A program made the position numbers and the translations under genes. Source: Corallococcus sicarius (lineage in GTDB: Bacteria > Myxococcota > Myxococcia > Myxococcales > Myxococcaceae). From it: DNA of 52,331 nucleotides. Below are positions 8,467 to 17,259 of the stretch, piece after piece (within the stretch, counting starts at the first letter, position 1; each line of letters opens with the position of its first letter). The stretch is from the NCBI RefSeq assembly GCF_003611735.1, contig NZ_RAWG01000029.1, positions 1-52,331 on the forward strand, written 5' to 3'. The notes under the pieces were generated by a model. It had not been told where the DNA came from. It worked only from the letters and a program-made list of their open reading frames with translations, and made no database searches.

Positions 8467-9540
8467 ATGAATTGCCCACCGCAGGGGCCATTGCGCCTCC
8501 ACCCGGGCATGGCCATTCCTAGGCACGTGCGGGCTGGGGCTTGGATGGGGCGGCGCATCGAGGACGACCTCGATGCCAGGGTGGAAACGACGCTGACGGC
8601 GGTGGCCGAGCAGGCGCTGCGCAACGGAACGCGCGCGGGCCTGGAGGCGCTCCTGAAGGCGACATTGCGGCTGACCGGTGCGACCGGCGCGGCCCTCTAT
8701 GAAGGACGCGCGTGCGTGGTGAAGGTGGGGCGCATCCCCGCCGCTTCCAATGGAACGGTGAAGCGCGGCGCACGGCCCTCCGTGTTGCAGGTGTGGCCCG
8801 CGCCGCTGACGACGGCGCAGCGGCACGTGGTGGCGCGCTTCACGGCGTTCGCACCGGCGCTGCTCGCGGCGCATGCGCGGGAAGTGGCGCAGGGCGCGCG
8901 GCACTCCCGACTCCTGGAAGCGAAGACGCGCCTGGAGCGCACCGTGGTGACGCTGGAGAAGCGCAGGTCCCGCGCGGCGCACGACCTGCGCACGCCCCTG
9001 ATGGTCATCAAGGGCTACGTGGACATGATGCTCAAGGGCACCGCGGGGCCGCTCAACGCGCAGATGCAGCGCTACCTGGAGCGGCTCGCCAAGTCCTCCA
9101 CGGACCAGAAGGAGCTCATCGACCGGCGCCTGTCACCGCTGGCCCCGGGCCTGGACGACCTGCGCCCCGTGTTGCAGAGCGCCTTCGCCCCCACGCCGGG
9201 ACGCAGGCAGGCCGCCCCCACGCTGACGCTGCCCGGGGAGCGGGCCGTCTCCGTGCGAGGCACCCGCGCGGACTGGGAGCTGCTGGCCCGCACCGTGGCC
9301 CGGAGCACCGGGGGCGCCGTCGCCGTGGACGTCCACCTGGGTCCCGCCCTGGATGCCACCCAATGGCTGCTGCGCGTCCGGGCGTGCCCTGGCGCGGCCC
9401 TGGCGGCCCGCACGGAGGCCGTCCTGCGGCACCTCGCGCAGCGGCTGGGGGGCACGCTGGCCGTGCACCGGGAGCCCCGGCTGGAACTGGCCTTCGTCTT
9501 CCCGGGCGATGACGCCTTCGCCGTCCCGGTACACCGATGA
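8467..9540 (+). CDS. Histidine-kinase-like protein with degenerate ATP-binding domain
   Basis: N-terminal segment (about 40-125) has a GAF-like pattern (TLRLTGATGAALYEG). A coiled-coil linker follows, then a HisKA-type dimerisation helix with an H-box, RAAHDLRTPLMVIKGYVDMM (H172 counted from ATG 8467). The C-terminal region, where the catalytic ATPase should lie, keeps a weak HATPase-like size and spacing. It shows no N-box asparagine, no DxGxG and no GxGxG motif. The protein may therefore dimerise or accept phosphate without being an active kinase. The first ATG is shown; ATG 8545 (MGRRIEDD) is a good alternative. The gene is divergent from the heparinase-like gene across 165 bp, which hold an A-rich patch near 8410 but no promoter I can assign. 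No cognate regulator is adjacent. Confidence 0.8.
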   Translation: MNCPPQGPLRLHPGMAIPRHVRAGAWMGRRIEDDLDARVETTLTAVAEQALRNGTRAGLEALLKATLRLTGATGAALYEGRACVVKVGRIPAASNGTVKRGARPSVLQVWPAPLTTAQRHVVARFTAFAPALLAAHAREVAQGARHSRLLEAKTRLERTVVTLEKRRSRAAHDLRTPLMVIKGYVDMMLKGTAGPLNAQMQRYLERLAKSSTDQKELIDRRLSPLAPGLDDLRPVLQSAFAPTPGRRQAAPTLTLPGERAVSVRGTRADWELLARTVARSTGGAVAVDVHLGPALDATQWLLRVRACPGAALAARTEAVLRHLAQRLGGTLAVHREPRLELAFVFPGDDAFAVPVHR

Positions 9541-9664
9541 GAGTGTGAGACTTCGGGAAACGTCAGGACACCGCACGAAAGGTGGGCACAGGTCGCAACT
9601 CGCCTACCTGTCCTTGCGATAAAAGGGAAAGCTGTTTTCCTTCCTGCCCCCGAAGGTCTCCCCC

Positions 9665-10285
9665 ATGAAGCTCTCCCGGAACTCGAGCATCCGCTCCACG
9701 AAGTCCGAGTCTGCGCTGTCGCCGCCCCCCAAGCGCAGCAACTCCGTGGATTCGAAGCCCAACACGACGACGACGACGAAGCCCACGCGTTCGAACTCGC
9801 TGCCCTCGCAGTCGCGTCCGACCAGCGACCTGTCCACGGGGAGCGCGTCGCGCACCCGTCCCCGCAACCCCGACGGGGCCGCGCGGGTGAACGGGCCGGA
9901 CGCGGGCGCCGTGAAGAAGCCCACGACGAACTCGGAGATCCGCGCCTGGTACAACCAGAAGGTCGCGAGCATCCCGGCCAACGACGCGAAGCTCAAGGCG
10001 CAGGGCGCCTCCCTGGAGGACCGCGCCAGGGCGGCGGTGAAGACCCGCCACGACGCCCGGCTCGAAGCGCGCAAGTTCATGAGCAACCCCTTCGAAGTCG
10101 CGATGCTCAAGGCGCGTGACTTCTTCACCTACGGTCGGCTGGACGGCCCCTCGTTCGATCAGCTGGTCAATAAGGCCAAGGGGAACAAGTTGACTGGGGA
10201 CGCCGTCTACCAGAGCCTTATCGACAGCTCGAAGCGCACCAACCAGACCGTGAACAACCACTTCAACCAGCAGGCCAAGCTATGA
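9665..10285 (+). CDS. Candidate polymorphic toxin (Rhs-tip-like C-terminal domain)
   Basis: 206 residues in two parts. Residues 1-90 are low-complexity (Ser/Thr/Pro/Asn, with a TTTTT run) and look like a flexible linker. Residues 92-206 form a compact domain with the ordered motifs EIRAWY, ASIPAND, GASLEDRARAA, RHDARLEARKFM, SNPFEVAML, ARDFFTYG, LDGPSF, LTGDAVY and SSKRTNQTVN. From memory, this order matches a domain found at the tips of Rhs/polymorphic toxins; I cannot confirm it by search, and its enzymatic activity is unknown to me. Downstream, an acidic 68-residue gene overlaps it by ATGA, which is the usual toxin-immunity layout. No signal peptide or trafficking domain is visible. An AAGG element precedes ATG 9665. 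Codons such as AAT, CTT and TTG near 10168-10220 are rarer than in neighbouring genes and hint at transfer. Confidence 0.6.
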   Translation: MKLSRNSSIRSTKSESALSPPPKRSNSVDSKPNTTTTTKPTRSNSLPSQSRPTSDLSTGSASRTRPRNPDGAARVNGPDAGAVKKPTTNSEIRAWYNQKVASIPANDAKLKAQGASLEDRARAAVKTRHDARLEARKFMSNPFEVAMLKARDFFTYGRLDGPSFDQLVNKAKGNKLTGDAVYQSLIDSSKRTNQTVNNHFNQQAKL

Positions 10286-10488
10286 CGGGTGATCAATTCC
10301 TGAAGCAGAAGCTGGAATGGGTGAAGACGTCGGACGCGCTGCATCCGCTGCGCACCAAGGCCGAAGGCCAGGAGCTGCGCATCCGCATCGGCGACTTCCC
10401 CGAGGAGTCCATGTACACGCTGCTCGTCGGCGAGCAGGAGGTCGCGCAGTTCGACGACTGGCCCAAGACGTGGGTCCGCCCCCGCTGA
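10282..10488 (+). CDS. Candidate immunity protein to the upstream toxin-like gene
   Basis: Small 68-residue soluble protein that starts inside the stop of the preceding gene (ATGA overlap), so the two are translationally coupled. The visible pattern is an N-terminal helix (QFLKQKLEWVKTSDALHP), then strands around LRIRIGDFPEE and MYTLLVGEQEV, ending in FDDWPKTWVRP. The FPEE...YTLLV...FDDWP arrangement resembles, from memory, small immunity-like proteins next to Rhs-type toxins. Its function as an antitoxin or immunity factor is inferred from position and size, not from a recognised catalytic motif. A strong hairpin follows directly, so the two genes form a closed unit. Confidence 0.62.
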   Translation: MTGDQFLKQKLEWVKTSDALHPLRTKAEGQELRIRIGDFPEESMYTLLVGEQEVAQFDDWPKTWVRPR

Positions 10489-10507
10489 GCGGAAAGCCGC
10501 TGAAACG

Positions 10508-10550
10508 ACGACGCCCTGTCCTTCCGCTTGAGCGAAGGCCAGGGCGTCGT
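10508..10550. terminator. Long hairpin between convergent genes
   Basis: The 11-bp arms ACGACGCCCTG and CAGGGCGTCGT pair perfectly, and a second 5-bp stem (CCTTC/GAAGG) lies inside the loop. It sits between the candidate immunity gene (plus strand, stop 10488) and the cheA gene (minus strand, stop 10574). Its symmetry suits a bidirectional transcription terminator, although there is no long T-run on either side. Confidence 0.55.
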
Positions 10551-10573
10551 GCTGTCCGCGGCGGGCCTGCGGC

Positions 10574-13120
10574 CTACTGCCCGCCCGACATGGGCAGCAG
10601 CTGGCGCACCAGCTCCAGCAGCTTGCCGCGCTCCACCTCGCGCTTGACGAGGTAGCCGTCCGCGCCGGCCTCCAACCCCGCCGCGCGGTCCTCCTGGCTG
10701 TCCAGCGACGTCACCAGGATGATGGGCGTGCGCCGGAACATGGGGTGTCCCTTCATCCGCCGCGCCAGCCCCACGCCGTCCAGCCGGGGCATCTGCCAGT
10801 CGCTGACCACGAGGTGGCAGTGGACGCGATCCAACACGCCCCACGCCTCCTCGCCGTCCGCGGCCGTCACCACCGGGTAGCCGGCGATCTCCAGCAGCGA
10901 CTTCATCGCGAAGCGCGTCGTCAGCGAGTCGTCGCACACCAGGATGCGCGGCAGCTTCGCGTCATTCGATGCGTTGCGCATCTCCGGCTTCGCCGCGCGC
11001 AGCAGCTCCAGCGCGTTGAGCACCGGCACCACGCGGCCGTCGTCCAGCACCGCCGCGCCCGCCAGGTGCGGGACGCCCTGCAGGTGCTTTCCCAGCGTCC
11101 GGACGACCAGCTCCTGCTGCCCCACCACCTCGTCGATGGCGTACAGCACGCGCTCGTCGCCCAGCGCCAGCAGCACCGCCGTCTGCCGCCGCCCGGACTC
11201 CAACGCCAGCTCCATGCGCGGCAGCCCGATGGCCTCCGACAGCGTCAGGAACGTGAGCTGTTCGCCATCCAGCCGCGCCACCACGCGCCCCGCCACCGTG
11301 CCGATGTCGTCCTTGTCCAGCCGCAGCACCCGCTTCACGGTGTCGGACGGAATCGCGGTGATGGTGTTGCCGGTGCGCACCAGCAGGCCCAGCGCCGCGG
11401 CCAGCGTGAGCGGCAGGTCCACGATGAAGCGCGTGCCCTTGCCCTGCGTGTACTCCACGTCCGCGGAGCCCTGGAGCCGCTGCGCGGTGGCCAGCACCAC
11501 GTCCAGCCCGACGCCACGGCCCGACGTGGAGGTGACCTCGTCGCGCGTGGAGAAGCCCGGCTGGAAGATGAGCCGCGCGGCCTGCGCGTCCGACAGCTTG
11601 TCCGCCGCCTCCTGGTTCATCAGGCCCCGGCGCACCGCCGTCGCGCGCACGCGGATGGGGTCCAGCCCGCCGCCGTCGTCCTCCACGATGACGCCCACGC
11701 GCGTGCCGCGCGCCTCCACCCGCACCGTCAACCGGCCCGCCTCCGGCTTGCCCGCCGCGCGCCGCACCGCGGGCATCTCCAGGCCATGGTCGATGGCGTT
11801 GCGCACCAGGTGCACCAGCGGATCCTTCAGCGCGTCCACGATGCGCCGGTCCAGCCGCACGTCGGTGCCGCCCAGCTCCAGCACCACTTCCTTGCCCAGC
11901 CGCGACGCCGTCTCGCGCACGGTGCGCCGCAGCGGCTCCAGCACCTGCGAGGCCGGCACCATGCGCAGGTCGCGCAGGTCGTCGCGCACCACCTGCGCCA
12001 CCAGCGCGTGCTGCTCGCCGTCGCGGTGCGCCTCCTTGGCCTGCTCCAGCAGGCGCTTCTGCATCCCGCGCATCAGGCTCACGCCGGTGCGCAGCGGCTC
12101 CAGCGCGGAGCCGCCCCCGGCCATGGCGAGCTGCGAGGCGGCGCGCTCCAGGTGCAGCAGCACCTCATGCGCCTGATCCGTCAGCGCGCGGTAGCCCTCG
12201 GTGCGCCGGCCCTGCTGCGCCCGGCCCGCCACCAGGTGCTCCACCTGGAGCGCGAGCGAGTCCAGCGTCTTCACCGACACGCGCACCGCGCGGTCCACCG
12301 CCCCACCCCGTCCTTCCGAGGACGCCGCCGCACGGGGTGCCGGCTTCGGCACCACCGGCGCCGCCAGGGTCACGGGCACGGCCAGGGCGCCGTCGATTTC
12401 ATCTTCCGACACGCCCAGCGCCGCGCGCAGGTCCACCAGCGCGCCCGCGACCTCCGAGGCCGCGAGCCCCGCCGCGTCCCCGCCCTCCTCCATCCGCGTG
12501 AAGCCCAGCGCGGCGGCCTCGGCGAGCGCGGCCACCTGATCCGCCTGCGCGGACTCCGCGCTCAGACGCAGTGCATGCGCCCGCTCCACCGCCGCGCGCA
12601 CCGCGCCCGCCCGGTCCTCCACCTTGGGGGACACCAGCCGGCCCAGCGCCGCCTCCAGCGCGGAGAGGATCTTCAGGCCGTCCATGCCCAGGGGGCTCGC
12701 GCTCGAGCCGCCCTCCGGTGACGGAGAAGCCTCGCCGCCATGGCCCAGGGCCTGGAGGAGCGCGGACACGCCGTCCACCACGGGCTGCTCGCCCGCGTCA
12801 CCCCGGTTGAGGGCGTTCTCGATGGCGGACAGGCCCCGCAGCATCGCCTCCACGGCGGTGCGGGAGATGGGCTCCTCCACGTTGACGTGGGACAGCCCGT
12901 CCTCGATGGCGTGGACGATGCGTTCAATGTCGTCCAGCCCCAGGCTCGCCGCGGAGCCCTTGAGGCTGTGCACGACGCGCTTGAGCGAAGGCATCAGGTC
13001 CGGCTCGCGCGCGGCGGCCGGCTGCTCCAGCCCCAGCACCTTCGACCCGATGGCTTGAATCTGCTCCCGCGTCTCCGCGGCGAACACCGGCCAGATGCTG
13101 CGCAACAACTGCGGATCCAT
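10574..13120 (-). CDS. cheA: Hybrid chemotaxis histidine kinase CheA-CheY
   Basis: 848-residue CheA with a fused receiver. Domains in order: Hpt/P1 with the phospho-accepting histidine in KRVVHSLKGSAAS (H51); an Ala-rich linker to about 270; the dimerisation helices; the HATPase domain with N-box HLVRNAIDHG, EDDGGG and SGRGVGLDVV; a CheW-like P5 domain (TGNTITAIPSDTVKRVL, then LGDERVLYAIDEVVGQQELV); and a C-terminal receiver with VVSDWQMPRLDG (D774) and an acidic pair in ILVCDDS. No separate CheY-binding P2 domain is obvious, which fits intramolecular transfer to the fused receiver. The start at ATG 13120 gives the normal Hpt N-terminus. It is the last gene of a leftward chemosensory operon, 16 bp after the second cheW. 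Confidence 0.95.
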   Translation of the reverse strand: MDPQLLRSIWPVFAAETREQIQAIGSKVLGLEQPAAAREPDLMPSLKRVVHSLKGSAASLGLDDIERIVHAIEDGLSHVNVEEPISRTAVEAMLRGLSAIENALNRGDAGEQPVVDGVSALLQALGHGGEASPSPEGGSSASPLGMDGLKILSALEAALGRLVSPKVEDRAGAVRAAVERAHALRLSAESAQADQVAALAEAAALGFTRMEEGGDAAGLAASEVAGALVDLRAALGVSEDEIDGALAVPVTLAAPVVPKPAPRAAASSEGRGGAVDRAVRVSVKTLDSLALQVEHLVAGRAQQGRRTEGYRALTDQAHEVLLHLERAASQLAMAGGGSALEPLRTGVSLMRGMQKRLLEQAKEAHRDGEQHALVAQVVRDDLRDLRMVPASQVLEPLRRTVRETASRLGKEVVLELGGTDVRLDRRIVDALKDPLVHLVRNAIDHGLEMPAVRRAAGKPEAGRLTVRVEARGTRVGVIVEDDGGGLDPIRVRATAVRRGLMNQEAADKLSDAQAARLIFQPGFSTRDEVTSTSGRGVGLDVVLATAQRLQGSADVEYTQGKGTRFIVDLPLTLAAALGLLVRTGNTITAIPSDTVKRVLRLDKDDIGTVAGRVVARLDGEQLTFLTLSEAIGLPRMELALESGRRQTAVLLALGDERVLYAIDEVVGQQELVVRTLGKHLQGVPHLAGAAVLDDGRVVPVLNALELLRAAKPEMRNASNDAKLPRILVCDDSLTTRFAMKSLLEIAGYPVVTAADGEEAWGVLDRVHCHLVVSDWQMPRLDGVGLARRMKGHPMFRRTPIILVTSLDSQEDRAAGLEAGADGYLVKREVERGKLLELVRQLLPMSGGQ

Positions 13121-13136
13121 GAAACCCCAGTCCCCT

Positions 13137-13718
13137 CTAGCCGCGCCGAGCGGCCGCTGGGTTGCCCAGCTGCGTCAGGTCCAGCACCGTGAGCCGGTCC
13201 GGCGTGAGGAACAGGAACGGGCCCGGCGGCGGCTGGGACAGCTCCGCGCGCGGCAACTCCCGCCGTCCGTCCACCACTTCCGCCGCCAGCCCGAACGCTT
13301 CGTCCTCCATCTCCACCACCACGACCTTGCTCAGGTCGGACATGCCGCCGCCCTCCAGGCCCAGGAGCTGCCGCAGGTCCAGCACCGGCACGATGCGCGA
13401 GCGGCTCACCACCGCGCCCAGCACGTGACGCGGCGCCCCGGGCAGCGCGCACATGCCGCGCGCCTCCAGCACGTGGTCCACCATCTCGATGCGCACCGCG
13501 TAGCGCTCGCCGCCCACCTGGAAGGCGAGCACCGTGACGACCTCCTGGCGCACCTCGTGACGCGACCCGGCCAGCGCCACCGCGCGCGCGTGGAGCACCT
13601 CGCGCCGCCTGTGGGCGCTCACCACATGGGCCCCCTCAAGCAGCATCTGCGCCGCGTCGAGCGAGGCCTTCAGCTCTTCGAAATCGATGGGCTGGAACTT
13701 GGTGTCGTCGCTGGGCAT
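13137..13718 (-). CDS. cheW: CheW-like coupling protein (second copy of the operon)
   Basis: 193 residues. An N-terminal extension of about 60 residues precedes a CheW SH3-like fold that begins near VVTVLAFQVGGERYAVRI. It has the usual second half (GAVVSRSRIVPVLDLRQLLGL, VVVVEMEDEAFGLAAEVVDG). CheW proteins link methyl-accepting receptors to the P5 domain of CheA in the membrane-associated array. The extension (FEELKASLDAAQMLLEGA) could add an interaction surface. It lies between cheY (7 bp upstream) and cheA (16 bp downstream). It differs clearly from the other operon CheW at 17256-17819, so the two are unlikely to be a recent duplication. Confidence 0.9.
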   Translation of the reverse strand: MPSDDTKFQPIDFEELKASLDAAQMLLEGAHVVSAHRRREVLHARAVALAGSRHEVRQEVVTVLAFQVGGERYAVRIEMVDHVLEARGMCALPGAPRHVLGAVVSRSRIVPVLDLRQLLGLEGGGMSDLSKVVVVEMEDEAFGLAAEVVDGRRELPRAELSQPPPGPFLFLTPDRLTVLDLTQLGNPAAARRG

Positions 13719-13724
13719 CGCGCT

Positions 13725-14138
13725 TTAGTACTTGGTCGCCGGCAGCTTGAGGATGTCCCGCACCTTCGAGCGGAGGTCATCCACCGAGACGGGCTTGTTG
13801 AGGAACGCGCTCGCGCCCACCAGCTTCCCCTTCTGCCGGCTCGCGTCGTCCTTCAGGGACGTGAGCAGCATGAAGGGCGTGTCATGCAGCTTGGGGTCGC
13901 CCCGGATGGCGGCGCACAACGCGAAGCCGTCCATCTCCGGCATCTGCACGTCGGAGATGATGAGGTCTGGCCGCTGCTCGCGCGCCCGCTTCAGTCCCAC
14001 CGCGCCGTTGGGCGCGTCCACGAAGTCCAGCCCCCATCCCATCAAATACACCTGAAGGAGGTTGGTGATGGTCTTCGTGTCCTCCACGATGAGCACCTTC
14101 GCCGCCTTCTTGGCCCCGCTCGTCACGTTGCTGTTCAT
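13725..14138 (-). CDS. cheY: CheY-like single-domain response regulator
   Basis: 137-residue receiver domain with no output domain. It shows the acidic pocket in KVLIVEDT, the phosphorylation site in LIISDVQMPEMDG (D63), the Thr/Ser of MLLTSL and the conserved Lys of FLNKPVS. It overlaps the stop of the mcp gene by ATGA, so the two are translationally coupled. As the free receiver of a system whose CheA already carries a fused receiver, it may either carry output to a target protein or act as a phosphate sink. Sequence cannot decide between these. Confidence 0.93.
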   Translation of the reverse strand: MNSNVTSGAKKAAKVLIVEDTKTITNLLQVYLMGWGLDFVDAPNGAVGLKRAREQRPDLIISDVQMPEMDGFALCAAIRGDPKLHDTPFMLLTSLKDDASRQKGKLVGASAFLNKPVSVDDLRSKVRDILKLPATKY

Positions 14139-15742
14139 AGCTGGTACCTGCCCACTAGATCCGAGAAGCGCTTCGACAAGGTGGAGAGGTTGCCGGCCAC
14201 CTGCTCGATACGCCGGGTCCCCTCCACTGAATCACTCATGGCGGATGTCAGCTCGCCCATCGCCGTGGCGATCTGTTCCACCCCGATGGTCTGCTGCCGC
14301 GTATTGCCGGCGATCTGCCGCGCGGCCCCCGACGACTCCCGGATGACCTCCGACAGTCCCAGGATGGTGTTGCCCGCGCTGCGTGCCAGCTCCATTGCCG
14401 CCTGCGCGCGCCGGCTGCCTTCGTCCGTCGTCGTCACCGCTACGCGCGTGCCCTTCTGCACCTCCCCCAGGAGCACCCGCACCTGCTCGGCCGCCATGCG
14501 GGACTGCTCCGCCAGCGTGCGCATCTCCGTGGCCACCACCGCGAAGCCACGGCCGTGCTCGCCTGCCTTCGCCGCCTCGATGGAGGCGTTGAGCGCCAGC
14601 AGGTTGGACTGTTCCGCCACGTCCTTCACCTGCCCGATGATGTCGCTGATCTGCAACGTGCGCTCGTTCAGGTCGGTGATGGCCAGGGCGATGGCCTTCA
14701 CCTGCTCGCCCAGCTTCTCCATGCCGGACACGCTCTCCGTGACGACCTTCTGGCCCTCCGTGCTGAGCGACTCCGACTTCTGCGTCTGCGCGATGACGGC
14801 GTCCGCGTAGGACGTCGCCTGCTTGGACGTCTGGGCGATCTCCGCCACCGTGGTGCTCGTCTCGTTGATGGCGGAGGCCTGCTGGTGCGCCATCGCGGAC
14901 TGCTGCGTGGACGTGGCCAGCACGTTCGCCGCCTCGTACTCCAGGTCGTTCGCCGCGCCCCGCAGGTCATGGAGCAGGTGCGCGAGCGCGTCCGCCATGG
15001 TGGCGAAGCTGCGCGCCAGCTCTCCAATCTCGTCCGTGCCGCGGGTGTCGATCTGCTGGCGCAGATCCCCCGCCGCGATGCCCACCGCCGCACGGGCCAG
15101 CCGCTCCAGCGGCACGATGAAGAGACCCGCCATGCCGGCGGCCGCCAGCAGGCCCACCACCAGCACCAGCAGGCCCACGCCCGCCGTGCGCCAGGTGCTG
15201 GAGGAGAGCGCGCCCGCCAGGGCCTCGCGGTCCAGCGCCAGTTGCACGGTGCCCACGCGCCGGGGCGTGCCGCCCGGAGGGCCGAAGAGGATGGGCGCCG
15301 TCGTCTCCACCACGGGCAGCGTGCCCACGGTCAACTGCCGGTCCACCACCCCGTCGCCGTCCGCCGGCTCCACCGCCGTGGCGCTCGCGAAGCGTTCCGC
15401 CGCCGAGCGCGCCATCACCTTGCCGGAGGAGTCGCGCACCACGATGTACGCGATGTCCGGCACGCTCTTGAGGGCCATGTCGGTGCCCAGCTGGAGCATC
15501 GTCGCGTCCTGGGTGGCGGCGGACGCGGACACGCTGAACGCCATGCCGATGCCCACCGCGCGCGCGCGCTTGGTCAGCTCTTCCAGCAGACCGTCATGCA
15601 TCTGCATCCAGAACGCGAAGGTCAGGATGCCGACCAGCACGATGCCGAACATGCCCGTGCCGACGAGGATCTTCGTCCGCAGGCTGAGCCGCGCCGATTC
15701 CATGCCTTCGGGCAGCGCCACCTTCATCCCTTGCACTTCCAC
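14135..15742 (-). CDS. Methyl-accepting chemotaxis protein
   Basis: 535-residue transmembrane receptor. Transmembrane segment 1 is near 25-47 (GTGMFGIVLVGILTFAFW). A periplasmic sensor region of about 130 residues follows, then segment 2 (VGLLVLVVGLLAAAGMAGLF), a HAMP domain (PLERLARAAVGIAAGDLRQQ) and a long coiled-coil signalling domain. The conserved hairpin tip contains EQSNLLALNASIEAAKAGEH and GRGFAVVATEM. The sensor region contains YIVVRDSSGKVMAR, a pattern reminiscent of single Cache domains, but the ligand is unknown. GTG 15742 is preceded by GGTGGAG at good spacing; ATG 15727 is an alternative. It lies between cheR and cheY and is the only receptor of this operon. Confidence 0.94.
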   Translation of the reverse strand: MEVQGMKVALPEGMESARLSLRTKILVGTGMFGIVLVGILTFAFWMQMHDGLLEELTKRARAVGIGMAFSVSASAATQDATMLQLGTDMALKSVPDIAYIVVRDSSGKVMARSAAERFASATAVEPADGDGVVDRQLTVGTLPVVETTAPILFGPPGGTPRRVGTVQLALDREALAGALSSSTWRTAGVGLLVLVVGLLAAAGMAGLFIVPLERLARAAVGIAAGDLRQQIDTRGTDEIGELARSFATMADALAHLLHDLRGAANDLEYEAANVLATSTQQSAMAHQQASAINETSTTVAEIAQTSKQATSYADAVIAQTQKSESLSTEGQKVVTESVSGMEKLGEQVKAIALAITDLNERTLQISDIIGQVKDVAEQSNLLALNASIEAAKAGEHGRGFAVVATEMRTLAEQSRMAAEQVRVLLGEVQKGTRVAVTTTDEGSRRAQAAMELARSAGNTILGLSEVIRESSGAARQIAGNTRQQTIGVEQIATAMGELTSAMSDSVEGTRRIEQVAGNLSTLSKRFSDLVGRYQL

Positions 15743-15774
15743 GTTATCTCCACCTCACGTCGGGACGTGCGCCG

Positions 15775-17259
15775 TCAGCGCGCGCCCTGCCAGCCCACCT
15801 GCGAAGGACGGGGCGAAAGCGACTTTCGGAGCCCGCCCGCGGTCATCGTCGATTCCACCCCTCGCAGCGGGTGCTCGTCATCCAATCCATCCAACGCGCG
15901 CAGCGCGTTCTGCCGCGCCCGCTCCGCCTCCTCGCGCCGGTCCATGCGGCTGTAGAGCGCCACCAGCGTGGCGTGTCCCAGCGCGAGCTGCGGCTCCAGG
16001 TACAGCGCCTTGCGCACCGCCTCCACCGCGGCGACCAGGTCCCCCCGCGCCTCCGCGACCATCGCCAGCAGCAGGTACGCCTCCGGCGACAGCGACCGCG
16101 CCGCCTCGCGTCCCAGCGCCTCTGCCTCGTCGTAGTGGCCCGCCTGCGCCGCTTCCAGCGCGCGCGTCAGCACGCCCGCCTCGTCGCCCACGCGGGGAAG
16201 GGCCCGGGGGGCGGGCGGCGGCGGCGGCGTCGGACGGCGCGCCTCAGCCGGAACCGGAGCGGGTGTCACCGGCTTGAGCGCCCAGGGCCCGGGCAGCGGC
16301 ACCGGCGTGGGACTGCGCAACGCCTGCCGCGTCAGCTGGCCCGGCACCGGCGTCTCCCGGCGGAGCGCGGCGGCGGAGAAGGGCGTCGGCGTATCCCGGC
16401 GCGGCGCCGTGGCCACGGGCTCCAGCGAGGGCCAGGACGGCTCCGGGGGCACGCGCAGGACGGGCGTGCCGTCCGCGTCCAGCGTCTCCAGCCCCATCCC
16501 GTTGGTCAGCGGCACTTCCGCGGGCGACACGAAGAGCAGCCCGCCCGGCGCGAGCGCGGACACCAGCCGCGCCAGCACCGCGCGCACCAGCTCCGGCGTG
16601 AAGTAGATGAGCACGTTGCGGCAGAAGATGGCCTGGAAGCCCATGGACGGCACCGCGTCCGTGGCCAGGTTGTGACGGCGGAAGTCCACCGTGCGGATCA
16701 CCTCGGGCACGACGGAGTGCTGCGCGTCCTGTCCCGCCGGGCCCGGCTGCTGGGTGAGGAAGCGCCGCTCCAGGTCCGGCTCGATGCGGCGCAGCGACCA
16801 CGGGCTGTACACGGCGGCCTTCGCGCGCAGCAGCGCCCGGCCGGACACGTCCGTCGCCAGCACGCGGAAGCGCCCGGCGTCCCCCAGCCCCGCGGACATC
16901 AGCGCCATCGCGATGCTGTAGGGCTCCTCGCCGCTCGCGCAGCCCGCGCTCCACACCTGGAAGGTGCCGCCGGCGTGCAGGCGGGCCCGCAGCGCCAGCG
17001 CGCGCAGGTGCTCCGGGTGACGGAAGAAGTACGTCTCGCCAATGACGGCGTGCTCGATGAACGCCTCCACTGCCACGGGCTCCCGCATCAGCAGCTGGCG
17101 GAGGAACATCGCTTCGGACAGGCCGCGCGCCAGCGCCGCGCGGGACAACGCAGGCTCCAGGGAACGACGCAGGCTGCTCGCGAGCGTCAGGCCGCAGGCG
17201 CTCTGGAGCACCTCCTCGACCTTCGCGAGCGTGACCTCGTCGAGGAGCCCGTCGCTCAC
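15775..17259 (-). CDS. cheR: CheR methyltransferase with C-terminal TPR domain
   Basis: S-adenosylmethionine-dependent methyltransferase that methylates glutamates of chemoreceptors. The N-terminal helical domain is followed by ETYFFRHPEHL, the SAM-binding VWSAGCASGEEPYSIAMAL and the family motif IFCRNVLIYFTPE. A Pro/Ala-rich linker leads to tetratricopeptide repeats in the last 100 residues (AGHYDEAEALGREAAR, PEAYLLLAMVAEARGDLVAA), an architecture common in CheR homologues outside enteric bacteria. The open frame runs to 18339, but GTG 17259 begins the family N-terminus and overlaps the upstream cheW stop as GTGA. I see no CheB methylesterase in this operon, so demethylation must be supplied elsewhere or be absent. 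Confidence 0.94.
   Translation of the reverse strand: MSDGLLDEVTLAKVEEVLQSACGLTLASSLRRSLEPALSRAALARGLSEAMFLRQLLMREPVAVEAFIEHAVIGETYFFRHPEHLRALALRARLHAGGTFQVWSAGCASGEEPYSIAMALMSAGLGDAGRFRVLATDVSGRALLRAKAAVYSPWSLRRIEPDLERRFLTQQPGPAGQDAQHSVVPEVIRTVDFRRHNLATDAVPSMGFQAIFCRNVLIYFTPELVRAVLARLVSALAPGGLLFVSPAEVPLTNGMGLETLDADGTPVLRVPPEPSWPSLEPVATAPRRDTPTPFSAAALRRETPVPGQLTRQALRSPTPVPLPGPWALKPVTPAPVPAEARRPTPPPPPAPRALPRVGDEAGVLTRALEAAQAGHYDEAEALGREAARSLSPEAYLLLAMVAEARGDLVAAVEAVRKALYLEPQLALGHATLVALYSRMDRREEAERARQNALRALDGLDDEHPLRGVESTMTAGGLRKSLSPRPSQVGWQGAR

Noticed and set aside
8302-8982. N-terminal extension of the heparinase-like frame
   Set aside because: The extension lacks family similarity, overlaps the divergent kinase-like gene, and ATG 8301 has a strong ribosome site.
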